A stretch of 64,000 nucleotides of DNA, from NCBI GenBank assembly GCA_964419935.1, contig CAYQQJ010000008.1:62001-126000 (forward strand). Direction: 5' to 3'. Positions within the stretch are counted from its first letter, which is position 1. Every line of letters starts with the position of its first letter. Shown here one piece after another: positions 37,844 through 47,362 of the stretch. Source of the DNA: CAYQQJ01 sp964419935. Lineage in GTDB: Bacteria > Pseudomonadota > Gammaproteobacteria > Pseudomonadales > Cellvibrionaceae. The translations under genes were made by a program, and so were the position numbers. The notes beneath the pieces are model-generated. The model was not told where the DNA came from, searched no databases, and saw nothing but the letters and a program-made list of their open reading frames with translations.

Positions 37844-39892
37844 CTACAAATAGTCTCTCGAGATGCGCTTGTCCCAGTTCTTGGACAGAATCCGTTTGTC
37901 ATTCTCATAGGCATCCAGCTCCGCCTGTAAATAAAAGCTGCTTTCATCGGAGCGTAGCACGGTACGCGTAGTAACCCGCGCGTGCCAATCGCCACGTTTG
38001 AATCCGCGAACGGTGCGTGTCTCTCCTGTTACCGAGTTATAGTCGTTGTCTTGGGAGCGATACCATTCATAGGTGGCGCTTTCAATTTCGACGCCGGTTT
38101 CGTCCAGCCGCTGCACGCCTCGGTCGTTGATGACTTCCAGCTCCGAAGTGCCCGCGGCCAGGTCGCGATGCACATACCAGTTGTGTTTGCCCGATTGGAG
38201 TAGCGTGGTCTGCAATGGCGTTGCACCTTCCGGTGGATTGAATTTACGCAGTTCGTCATCCCGTGGGCTAGGCGTGCGAACCGGGAGTTGCAGCTGACAT
38301 TCTTCCAGACGCAGCTTAAGTTTCACCGGCGCCGGGGCAGGCCATGCCAGCGGCCAATAGGAGGTGGATAAAGCCAGGCGTATGCGGTGAGTAGCGGGGA
38401 AGCTCTGGGCGATGTTGTTGAGTCGAACCCGTGCGTTATACCATTGCCCCGGCTCCAGAAATTCCGGCGTTTCGTTCGAATTGCGGTGGGTCAAGTTGAG
38501 CAAACCATAAGTAATTCGCGTGGCGCTGCCATCCCCGTTGACGTCAGACAACCGAGCCGCCACTTGAGCAACCGGTTGATCCACGCTGAAACAAATTTCA
38601 AGCACCGTGGCACCTAGAATTTCAGTGGTTTGCGCCAGCGGTTCTGAGTCGAACACCAAGGCTCCGCCATCTTCCTGGCGTTGGTCATCCGGCAAGTCCG
38701 GCGCCGCCGCGTAGGAACACCATTTTCCGGCAAAATATCCCAGCACCAGAGGTGATTGCAAGTTTACTATTGGTTCGCCGCTTTCAGCCGGCATTGCCAT
38801 GTCCGGGGCCATTAAGCGGCTCTGAGTCAGGGACCAGTTCTGCCACTCGACGCCCGGCGCCGGCCATGCGTTCTCTGCTACCCATCGGCCGGGACGATTG
38901 GCATGCAAGGGGGTGGGCGGCACGCTGTCCTGCATCCAGCAGCGCAACATGGGCTCGTTCATGGTTCCCGTTTCTTCGTCCTTCAGCCATTGGTCGAACC
39001 AGCGGCGTGCCTCTTGCAAAAATCCGATGGCGGGGCCGGGAATACCCAGGTGTGGATACTTGTGACCCCAAGGGCCAACCAGGCCCTTGCGCGGCACGTC
39101 CAAATGTTCCAGCAAACGAAATACCGCGTTGGTATAACCGTCTGCCCAGCCGGAGACCGCAAATACCGGGCACTTGATGCTGTGATAGTTTTCACACACC
39201 GAGCCCGCTTTCCAGAAATCCGTACGGCGCTGTTCACGCAGCCAGATGTCCAGCCAGATGCCGCTTTCCTTAATGCGCTGCAACCACATTTCCCGCCATT
39301 CGAGGCCTGCGGTGTCGGGATCCGGCGGACAACTGTTGAAGGCAAACATGGTGGTGGATTCGGACAGGTTGTCCGCCAGCAGGCAGCCGCCCATGTAATG
39401 CATGTTGTCCGCATAGAGGTCATCAGTGGCGCAGGCGGCGATGATTGCTTTCAGTGCCGGCGGTTGGCGTGCAGCTATCTGCAGTGCGTTAAAGCCGCCC
39501 CAGGAAATGCCAAGCATGCCCACATTGCCATTGCACCAGGAGCGTTCGGCGACCCACTGGATGGCATCAACCCCGTCTGCCTGCTCCTGTTCCAGGTATT
39601 GGTCACGCAGAATTCCATCGGAGTCCCCACTGCCACGCAGGTCAATTCTCACGCAGGCATAGCCGTGGCCGGCCAGGTAAGGGTAATTGATGGTGTCTCG
39701 CTCCCGGGTCAGATCCCGCTTGCGGTACGGAATATATTCGACGATTGCGGGAACCGGTGTTTTTTCAGCAGTCTCCGGCATCCAGATACGGGCTGCCAGA
39801 CGTTCACCATCGGGCAGTTCAATCCATTGGTGTTCAATGGTCTTAACCTTGTGTGGAAACTCGGCGACAACGTTGAACGACGACTGACTCAC
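37844..39892 (-). CDS. CocE/NonD (X-Pro dipeptidyl-peptidase S15) family hydrolase
   Basis: A 682-residue alpha/beta hydrolase without a signal peptide. Catalytic triad candidates: Ser 130 in GISWGG, Asp in SGWADGYTNA, and His in GPWGHKYPH. A C-terminal jelly-roll domain (X-Pro_dipept_C type) covers about residues 320-540, followed by an extra region of about 120 residues that I do not recognise. The family cleaves peptides, amides or esters. The upstream ATP-grasp ligase gene on the same strand, 77 bp away, suggests that one makes and the other hydrolyses related amide bonds; this is inference. Confidence 0.87.
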   Translation of the reverse strand: MSQSSFNVVAEFPHKVKTIEHQWIELPDGERLAARIWMPETAEKTPVPAIVEYIPYRKRDLTRERDTINYPYLAGHGYACVRIDLRGSGDSDGILRDQYLEQEQADGVDAIQWVAERSWCNGNVGMLGISWGGFNALQIAARQPPALKAIIAACATDDLYADNMHYMGGCLLADNLSESTTMFAFNSCPPDPDTAGLEWREMWLQRIKESGIWLDIWLREQRRTDFWKAGSVCENYHSIKCPVFAVSGWADGYTNAVFRLLEHLDVPRKGLVGPWGHKYPHLGIPGPAIGFLQEARRWFDQWLKDEETGTMNEPMLRCWMQDSVPPTPLHANRPGRWVAENAWPAPGVEWQNWSLTQSRLMAPDMAMPAESGEPIVNLQSPLVLGYFAGKWCSYAAAPDLPDDQRQEDGGALVFDSEPLAQTTEILGATVLEICFSVDQPVAQVAARLSDVNGDGSATRITYGLLNLTHRNSNETPEFLEPGQWYNARVRLNNIAQSFPATHRIRLALSTSYWPLAWPAPAPVKLKLRLEECQLQLPVRTPSPRDDELRKFNPPEGATPLQTTLLQSGKHNWYVHRDLAAGTSELEVINDRGVQRLDETGVEIESATYEWYRSQDNDYNSVTGETRTVRGFKRGDWHARVTTRTVLRSDESSFYLQAELDAYENDKRILSKNWDKRISRDYL

Positions 39893-39969
39893 TCAGGGCT
39901 CCTGATATTCCGGATCCATAGCTGGATGCATGTCTGTAGGGCATGAAGCAGGACACTGTATCACCCGCC

Positions 39970-41310
39970 TCAATTACTGGATAAGGGCGTAAAGTCGAAC
40001 GGCAGGGATTGAGCCGCTTGCTGATACTTCTGCTCCAACTCCTGACGGCTTTGCGCCGCAATCAGAATGTCCGCAATCACATAGCTGTAGGGGTCCTGCT
40101 CCTTCATATCCGCCAGCTGCATGCCCTGCTGCAGGCGCGGGTACACCAGCGTGTCTGGCTGCATTTCCTGAAAGGCTTCGATATCCGGTTGTTCCGGCAC
40201 CTGAGTGGCGATCATGTTGCGCTTGTCGTAGCGGCGGTGCAAAAATTTGGCTGCACGTTGGTAGGTGCCATTTTTTTCCCCGAACCGGGGCGTCTCGCCG
40301 AGAGCGACGGCAATCGCCACTTCATGGTTGGATAAGCCGTTCACCTTTTCAAACAGATACGAGTGGGACTGCGAGATGCGCGGATTGATTTCGATAATCC
40401 AGAGCTTGTCGGTTTCCTGGTTCCAGAAAAATTCGATGTTGAAACAGCCATTGTCAAAACCGATCTGCTTCATAAGCTTTGCGGATACTTCCGTCGCTCG
40501 TGCCTGTATGGCCGCCGGGATGGTGCTCGGGTATTCATAGCGTTCGAAGCTCTTTCCGTTGGGACCAATGACCATATCGATCATTCCATGCACATGACAC
40601 TTTCCCTGTTGAACATAACCCTCGGGCGCAAATTCAATGCCGCCGATATATTGCTCGGCAATCATGGTGTTGCCATCAATACCCTGCAGTTCATTGGGTA
40701 GTTCTACACGCTGCAGGATATTGTTGAACGGGTCGCCCAGGGTTTCGATGGACTTACGCGTTTCTTCTATCGCTCTATTGAAATCATCTGCATTTTCAAT
40801 CTTGAAGCCGAGCATGGAGCCGTAGCCTTTCACCGGCTTTATCCAGAAGGGAAAATCCAGCGTGAATTTTTCCAGTGCTCTGTCATCGAACGGGTCCACA
40901 GCGCAGAACGCCGGCGTATTTTCGGGCACTGCTTTTTTCTGCTCAATGCGGCTCCAGTATTTGTGATCGCATTTCAATAGTGACGTTAACGATGGGGCGG
41001 GCAAGCCGTATTCCGCACAGAGGATGCTGTGCATGGAGGTGACGGGGAAATCCCAGTGACAGACCATGCCATCGACGCTGTCAAATTTATCCAGCACGTC
41101 CCGCGCCTTGTCGAGCAGCGCATCGATATCGTAGTCGTCCTGATTGATCAGTTCTTCGGAACCGAGCAAGCGATGAATGCGCACTCGGCACGCGTCGTGA
41201 ATATCGACAACGTCCTGTTGATGTTTTTCATCATGGCCCAAAACAAACACGTTTTTGCGCGGCGAATGGATGTCGCGGTTTTCACATGTGGGCATTTGCT
41301 CAACTGGCAT
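39970..41310 (-). CDS. ATP-grasp domain protein (carboxylate-amine/thiol ligase-like)
   Basis: A 446-residue protein. N-terminal pre-ATP-grasp region (KNVFVLGHDEKHQQDV), a central ATP-grasp fold (FPFWIKPVKGYGSMLGFKIE with the nucleotide-binding Lys; NTMIAEQYIGGIEFAPEGYV) and Mg-binding FNIEFFWN plus WIIEINPRISQSHSY. Such enzymes ligate a carboxylate to an amine or thiol through an acylphosphate. Substrates are unknown. GGAGG lies before the ATG. It leads a minus-strand set with the CocE-type hydrolase and the MFS permease. Confidence 0.85.
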   Translation of the reverse strand: MPVEQMPTCENRDIHSPRKNVFVLGHDEKHQQDVVDIHDACRVRIHRLLGSEELINQDDYDIDALLDKARDVLDKFDSVDGMVCHWDFPVTSMHSILCAEYGLPAPSLTSLLKCDHKYWSRIEQKKAVPENTPAFCAVDPFDDRALEKFTLDFPFWIKPVKGYGSMLGFKIENADDFNRAIEETRKSIETLGDPFNNILQRVELPNELQGIDGNTMIAEQYIGGIEFAPEGYVQQGKCHVHGMIDMVIGPNGKSFERYEYPSTIPAAIQARATEVSAKLMKQIGFDNGCFNIEFFWNQETDKLWIIEINPRISQSHSYLFEKVNGLSNHEVAIAVALGETPRFGEKNGTYQRAAKFLHRRYDKRNMIATQVPEQPDIEAFQEMQPDTLVYPRLQQGMQLADMKEQDPYSYVIADILIAAQSRQELEQKYQQAAQSLPFDFTPLSSN

Positions 41311-41479
41311 AGCGCCTCCGGGTAGGACATAGCGATATACATCCGACCCTGCACCTAACCATCAGTTCCTGTTCGCGGCGGTGTGCGGTTTGATGGGGTG
41401 CCGGACAACCGTTTACCTGCCGGGCGGCTGAAACTTTGCATGGCAGTATAAATCGTTCTGTGATCCGGAGGAGCAGCTC

Positions 41480-42832
41480 ATCGTCATCCGCCCGTTCATA
41501 ATCCTCTTAATTAAAGCCACTTTTCTATTCGCTTTTTTCGTGGGCGGCTACGCGAGTGCTCAGGAGGAAACCGTCACTGAAGGCGCTGCAGCGATTGCCG
41601 AAAAAGATCCGGCGGTGGCGGAAGAGGTCCAGCAAAACGCAAGGCAGGATCGCGTGATAGTGGAAAAGCTCAACGGACGCTATGCTCGTGTACAGGGCCT
41701 CGACAAAGTGGAGGTTGATGTTGCTGCGGGGCTGGTGATTCTGCGCGGGGAAGTGGACGACGATTCCTACCGGCAATTGGCGAATCAGCTGGCAGAAAGT
41801 GTGGAGGGCGTAGTCGCGGTACACAATCGTCTGCAGTTGGATACCGCGCTGGATCGTCGCCTTGCACCGGTGCTGGCTGACGGATTGGCGCGCCTGAAGC
41901 GCCTGGTCATGGCATTGCCGCTGCTGTTGATTGCCGGGCTTATTGTGTTTGTTGCAGCAAAGTTGGCGCAATGGGTTGTACGTCGCCAACGGCCATTTTC
42001 GCGGTTTGATAATCCATTCCTGGCGGAACTGTTGCGCCATGCCTCCAGCCTTTGCATTGTGGGTATCGGCATATTGGTCGCGCTCAACCTGCTCGGCGCC
42101 ACCGCATTGGTGAGCGCCGTGCTGGGCGCGGCAGGCATTGCCGGTTTGGCATTGGGTTTTGCGTTCAAGGACTTGGTTGAAAATTATATTGCGGGCATAT
42201 TGTTGAGCTTGCGTCAGCCCTTCGCACCGAATGATCATGTGGTTATTGAAAGCCATGAAGGTCGGGTGGCGACTCTGACCTCCCGGGCAACTTCATTGAT
42301 TACTCTCGACGGCAATCACCTGCGGTTGCCAAACTCCCTGGTATTCAAAGGTGTAATCACCAACTACAGCCGCAATCCCACGCGCTTGTGCAGCTTCCAG
42401 ATCACTGTGCTGAATGGAACGGACTTGCGTGCGGCCCAACAACTGGCGCTGGAGGCGCTAACGGCGACACCGGGCCTGCAGGGTTCTCCGGCACCTGCCA
42501 CGCTGCTGGTTGATTTTGCTGTAACGGGCCCCGTGCTTGGCTGCAGTGGATGGGTGGATTTGCGTCAATCCAACTTCGATAAAGTCAGAAGTGCCGCCCT
42601 GCATAATGTGATTGCGGCGCTGAAGTGCATTGGCGCCTTCCCGGGCCAGGTCCAGGAAGTCAGGGTAAGCGATGGCGACCCGGCTACCATCGAAACGAGT
42701 ATCGAGCCCAATGTCAAAACGAACGCCGATGCCGATGTTTCAGCGGAGTTGCCAATCGGCGGCCAACTCGAAACCGAGCGCCGGGCAGCAGAGGGCCATA
42801 ACCTGCTGCGACCGGATGCACCGCGAGAATAA
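41480..42832 (+). CDS. MscS-family mechanosensitive channel with N-terminal BON domain; apparent ATC start
   Basis: About 450 residues. A signal peptide (IRPFIILLIKATFLFAFF, then GGYASA) is encoded only if translation begins at ATC 41480, which has CGGAGGAG 6 bp upstream. The frame holds no ATG, GTG or TTG from 41432 to 41540, and starting at GTG 41540 would remove the signal. A BON domain follows (VEVDVAAGLVILRGEVDDDS, about residues 58-105), then membrane helices from about residue 120 and the MscS pore/beta domain (GLALGFAFKDLVENYIAG, PFAPNDHVVIESHEG, LRLPNSLVFKGVITNYSRNP). Probable role: osmotic release valve in the inner membrane. Confidence 0.82.
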   Translation: MVIRPFIILLIKATFLFAFFVGGYASAQEETVTEGAAAIAEKDPAVAEEVQQNARQDRVIVEKLNGRYARVQGLDKVEVDVAAGLVILRGEVDDDSYRQLANQLAESVEGVVAVHNRLQLDTALDRRLAPVLADGLARLKRLVMALPLLLIAGLIVFVAAKLAQWVVRRQRPFSRFDNPFLAELLRHASSLCIVGIGILVALNLLGATALVSAVLGAAGIAGLALGFAFKDLVENYIAGILLSLRQPFAPNDHVVIESHEGRVATLTSRATSLITLDGNHLRLPNSLVFKGVITNYSRNPTRLCSFQITVLNGTDLRAAQQLALEALTATPGLQGSPAPATLLVDFAVTGPVLGCSGWVDLRQSNFDKVRSAALHNVIAALKCIGAFPGQVQEVRVSDGDPATIETSIEPNVKTNADADVSAELPIGGQLETERRAAEGHNLLRPDAPRE

Positions 42833-42837
42833 CGCCT

Positions 42838-43851
<1,014 letters not shown>

Positions 43852-43868
43852 TTATGCTGTTCGGTTGC

Positions 43869-44140
43869 CTAGGGAACCTCTGATTAAGTCCCTGCGGTCT
43901 CTGGCTTACAGGAATTTTTGCTGGCAAGGCGCGCGACTGAGTCGGGCTGGTTGCCCGTCGAATGAGCGCAACGCCGCCAGCGAGAATTCCTGCAAGCCCC
44001 GAAGGGCGCTGCCTGGCGCGGGCACTCTCGGCGTTGGCAATCTTACTAAGGGCTACGGCCATAAGCTGCGATTGCCGCCTTGAGATTGCCTCGCGCCAGA
44101 TTGCGCAGAGACCACAGGGACTTGATCAGAGGTTCCCTAG
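43869..44140. mobile_element. 272 bp MITE-like element with 24 bp terminal inverted repeats
   Basis: The ends are CTAGGGAACCTCTGAT...: 43869-43892 and 44117-44140 are complementary at 23 of 24 positions. CTAG at both edges could be a target duplication or part of the ends. A second inverted repeat lies inside (core CAGGAATT..GCTGGC from about 43901, with GCCAGC..AATTCCTG). No transposase ORF is present. The element sits 30 bp upstream of hemB and 145 bp before the hydroquinone reductase gene, so it may carry promoters or terminators for them. Confidence 0.8.
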
Positions 44141-44284
44141 TTTAAGGCGCGGAGCGCGTACAATAAAGCGTGGTTTGAAAAACCGATTCATGATTCTGGC
44201 TTTCGGCGGTGCTGAACCAAGAGGCCCGGTTGCCGACTAAGTGGCTTCAGCGCCGAATTTGCAACAGGTAGGGGGAGAGAAACA

Positions 44285-45259
44285 ATGGGTTTGCTGGTGA
44301 AGGGTCAATGGCAGGACCAGTGGTACAACACTGAGAAGAGCGGCGGTGAATTTGTGCGTGAGGATGCGCAATACCGCAACTGGGTTACTGTAGATGGCAG
44401 TGCCGGCGTCACGGGCGAGGGCGGTTTTAAAGCCGAAGCCAACCGCTACCACCTGTATGTGTCCTACGCCTGCCCCTGGGCCCACAGAACGCTGATCTTC
44501 CGCAACTTGCTTGGTTTACAGGATGTAATTGGTGTAACGCCGGTTCATCCACATATGCTCAACAACGGCTGGGAGTTCAAGGCCGATGACACTTTTGGTG
44601 TGACCAGCGATCCCCTTTATGGCCTCGATTACCTGTACCAATTGTACACGCGCAATAAAGCGGACTATTCCGGCCGCGTAACCGTGCCGGTGCTTTGGGA
44701 CAAGCAGCGGGAGACCATCGTCAATAACGAATCTGCGGATATCATTCGCATTCTGAATTTCGGATTTGCGGAACTGGCGAAAACGCCGCAGGATTTTTAT
44801 CCCGAGTCGCTGCACGACCAGATCAATGGGATTAACGACAAGGTCTACAACAACATCAACAACGGCGTTTATCGCGCGGGTTTTGCCACAAAGCAGGATA
44901 AATATGAAAAGGCGTACCGGGACCTATTCGCCGCGTTGGACGAAGTGGAAGCCATTCTCGGCCGCCAGGCGTTCCTGGTGGGAAACCAGATTACCGAAGC
45001 CGATTGGCGACTCTTTACCACGCTGTTGCGTTTCGACGCGGTTTATTTCGGCCATTTCAAATGCAATCGTCAGCGCATTGCGGATTTCCCCAATCTGTCC
45101 AACTACCTGCGCCAGCTGTACCAGTGGCCGGGCGTGGCGGAAACGGTGCATATGGACCACATCAAACACCATTATTATTACAGCCACGACACCATCAACC
45201 CGACCCGCATTGTGCCAGTCGGCCCCGAATTGAAGCTTGAGGAGCCGCACAATCGGTAG
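44285..45259 (+). CDS. yqjG: glutathionyl-hydroquinone reductase (Xi-class glutathione transferase, YqjG-like)
   Basis: A 324-residue cytosolic enzyme. Thioredoxin-fold N-terminal domain with the catalytic Cys in SYACPWAHRTLIFRNLLGL (about residue 63), substrate region HPHMLNNGWEF, and NNESADIIRILN. The helical C-terminal domain carries FLVGNQITEADWRLFTTLLRFD. It reduces glutathionyl-hydroquinones with glutathione. GGGGGAGAG precedes the ATG. Monocistronic. Confidence 0.93.
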   Translation: MGLLVKGQWQDQWYNTEKSGGEFVREDAQYRNWVTVDGSAGVTGEGGFKAEANRYHLYVSYACPWAHRTLIFRNLLGLQDVIGVTPVHPHMLNNGWEFKADDTFGVTSDPLYGLDYLYQLYTRNKADYSGRVTVPVLWDKQRETIVNNESADIIRILNFGFAELAKTPQDFYPESLHDQINGINDKVYNNINNGVYRAGFATKQDKYEKAYRDLFAALDEVEAILGRQAFLVGNQITEADWRLFTTLLRFDAVYFGHFKCNRQRIADFPNLSNYLRQLYQWPGVAETVHMDHIKHHYYYSHDTINPTRIVPVGPELKLEEPHNR

Positions 45260-45281
45260 GCAGGGTGAAGCCTAAAGGTTG

Positions 45282-46208
45282 CTACGGTGCAGGCGCCTGC
45301 CGCACCTGCTCCAATTGCGCACACAACATCTCAGCGCCCTGTAACAGACGCAAGCTATGCCGCTGGATAATATCCGGTGGAATGAAAAACACATGGCCGT
45401 TCTCTACGGATTGCAGGTGCGGCCACTGCTGCCATTCATCAAGCCATAACGGCGGTTCATCGTTCGACCCACTGGCAATAATCGCCTGGGGGTTTTTCTC
45501 CAGCACAGCCTCAATGCTGACGGTGGGCGCAAGGTTGGATAATTCTGCAAACACGTTGTGCCCACCGCATAGCGCCAACACATCGGAAACGATATGCTCG
45601 CCGTTGAGCGTCATTAATGGTTTATTCCAGATCTCATAGAACACGCTAACGGGGCTGGCATTGCGGTGGCGCAGTGCCAGCTTTTGCAGGCCATCCCGGA
45701 ATGGCTGAACAGCGCTGTGTGCCACAGCTTCGGTGGCTGTCAGCCGAGCCAGGGTTTCGACACCGTCGGCGATGTCCGTCATAGTGCGCGGTTCACTCAA
45801 AAATAAGGCAAAGCCCAATTTATCCAGATGATCCAGTGCCGCCTGGGGGTTGCCGCTCTTCCAACCGATCACCAGGTCCGGTTGCAGTGCGGTGATGCGC
45901 TCGAAGTCCAGATGCTGCGAACTCCCGATTCTGGGAATATGGCGGGCGGCGACAGGATAATTGCTGAAATCGACCGTGCCCACAATCCGCTCGCCGGCAC
46001 CGGCGGAAAATAGCATCTCCGTAATATGAGGCGCCAGACTCACAATGCGTTGCGCTGGCCGGGCAAGTGCCACGGTTCGTCCGGCATCGTCCACCACCTT
46101 TATTGGCGCGTCGGCTTGCGCTGAAAAAATCTGAAACAACGCAGCCGACAGCAGTGCCAGGCAGCAGCACTGCCTTAAGAGCTTCCATATTTTTTTCTCC
46201 GAAAACAT
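45282..46208 (-). CDS. btuF: cobalamin ABC transporter substrate-binding protein, BtuF-like
   Basis: About 308 residues with a signal peptide (LLRQCCCLALLSAALFQIFSAQA). Cluster-A-type periplasmic binding fold: VALARPAQRIVSLAPHITEML, AGAGERIVGTVDFSNYPVAA, LQPDLVIGWKSGNP, EKNPQAIIASGSND. B12 rather than haem or iron is inferred from the divergent permease genes and the riboswitch-controlled btuB-cobO 9 kb away. Start is ATG 46208 (MFSEKKIW) or 46214. The stop codon overlaps a 22 bp sequence repeated after btuD. Confidence 0.85.
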   Translation of the reverse strand: MFSEKKIWKLLRQCCCLALLSAALFQIFSAQADAPIKVVDDAGRTVALARPAQRIVSLAPHITEMLFSAGAGERIVGTVDFSNYPVAARHIPRIGSSQHLDFERITALQPDLVIGWKSGNPQAALDHLDKLGFALFLSEPRTMTDIADGVETLARLTATEAVAHSAVQPFRDGLQKLALRHRNASPVSVFYEIWNKPLMTLNGEHIVSDVLALCGGHNVFAELSNLAPTVSIEAVLEKNPQAIIASGSNDEPPLWLDEWQQWPHLQSVENGHVFFIPPDIIQRHSLRLLQGAEMLCAQLEQVRQAPAP

Positions 46209-46298
46209 TACCATCCCACGCCAACCGTTAATAAACACCAAGCGCGCATGTTACACAGCCAGAGCCTTGGTGTCCTCACTGTGTCCACTGTCGTTCAT

Positions 46299-46373
46299 GC
46301 TTGCAGCTTGCAGCTTGCAGCTCCATACTCCCTTCTTTTACCTTTTACCTTTTACCTTTTACCTTTTACCTTT
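46299..46373. repeat. 7-bp repeat arrays directly upstream of btuC
   Basis: About three GCTTGCA units (46299-46322) are followed by five perfect CTTTTAC units (46335-46369) ending 15 bp before the btuC ATG. Both are 7-bp periodic, like the AAGCTGC/GGGAAAA arrays elsewhere. They occupy the place where the ribosome-binding site and part of the promoter should be. Confidence 0.85.
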
Positions 46374-46384
46374 GCCCATCACCC

Positions 46385-47362
46385 ATGAACAAACCCCTCT
46401 TCCTCATCCCTGGTCTTATTTGCGCCGCGCTGCTGGCGTTACTGGTTTCGTTGACCACCGGGAGCCTCTCCCTGTCGTGGATGGACGTCGTGACGGCGCT
46501 CATGGGCGAAGGGAATAGCATTCATCACAGCGTTGTTTGGGAGCTGCGCTTGCCTCGTGCGGCGGCTGCATTTGTGGTGGGTGGCTTGCTCGCCTTGGCC
46601 GGTGCGTTAATGCAGGTTTTATTGCGCAACCCATTGGCGGATCCTTATATCCTGGGTATTTCCGGTGGTGCCGCCGTCGCGGCATTGCTGGCAATCTCCG
46701 CAGGCCTTGGTGGTTTTTGGATGTCCGGCAGCGCCTTTGTTGGCGCAATCCTTTCCATGTTACTGGTCTTCGGTCTGGCTCACGGGCGTGGCGGTTGGAG
46801 CACGTTACGATTGTTGCTGACCGGCGTGGTGGTGGCCGCAGGCTGGGGTGCAATCATCAGTTTTCTGTTGGCCACCAGCCCGGATAACCATTTGCACAGT
46901 ATGCTGTTCTGGTTGATGGGGGACCTCGCCAATACCTCAATGCCCCGCTGGAGTGCATTGGTGTTGTTGCTGGGGTTGATAGCCAGCTTGGCCGTTGCGC
47001 GGCATCTCAACGTATTGTCCCGGGGCGACCTGCAGGCGCGCGCGTTGGGCGTGCCAGTGCAGCCATTGCGCCTGGGGCTGTACTTTCTTGCATCACTGCT
47101 CACCGCCAGCGCTGTAACCTTGGCCGGTACCGTCGGCTTTGTCGGCCTGGTGGTCCCCCACATGCTGCGCCTGTTAGGTGCCGCGGATCACCGATTACTG
47201 CTGCCGGGTTCCGTGTTGTTGGGCGGCAGTCTGTTGATGTTTTCGGATACCCTGGCCCGCACTCTCATTGCTCCTCAACAACTGCCGGTGGGTGTGGTCA
47301 CCGCTCTCATCGGTGTTCCCCTTTACCTGTTTATTCTCAACCGGGGAGCGCGCAGTGTATGA
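46385..47362 (+). CDS. btuC: cobalamin ABC transporter permease, FecCD family
   Basis: A 325-residue inner-membrane permease with about ten hydrophobic segments. Family motifs: LRLPRAAAAFVVGGLLALAGALMQ, NPLADPYILGISGGAA, TVGFVGLVVPHMLRLL (coupling to the ATPase) and QQLPVGVVTALIGVPLYLFIL. The start at 46385 (MNKPLF) is chosen as the first Met at the membrane domain; a longer frame would translate the 7-bp repeats. No Shine-Dalgarno sequence precedes it. The stop overlaps btuD (ATGA). Confidence 0.9.
   Translation: MNKPLFLIPGLICAALLALLVSLTTGSLSLSWMDVVTALMGEGNSIHHSVVWELRLPRAAAAFVVGGLLALAGALMQVLLRNPLADPYILGISGGAAVAALLAISAGLGGFWMSGSAFVGAILSMLLVFGLAHGRGGWSTLRLLLTGVVVAAGWGAIISFLLATSPDNHLHSMLFWLMGDLANTSMPRWSALVLLLGLIASLAVARHLNVLSRGDLQARALGVPVQPLRLGLYFLASLLTASAVTLAGTVGFVGLVVPHMLRLLGAADHRLLLPGSVLLGGSLLMFSDTLARTLIAPQQLPVGVVTALIGVPLYLFILNRGARSV

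Noticed and set aside
41540..42832. GTG 41540 as the start of the MscS gene
   Set aside because: It has no Shine-Dalgarno sequence and cuts the signal peptide just before its cleavage site; ATC 41480 fits better.
46301..46384. N-terminal extension of BtuC from 46301
   Set aside because: The extra residues would be translated from 7-bp repeats and form no plausible leader; the membrane domain starts at 46385.
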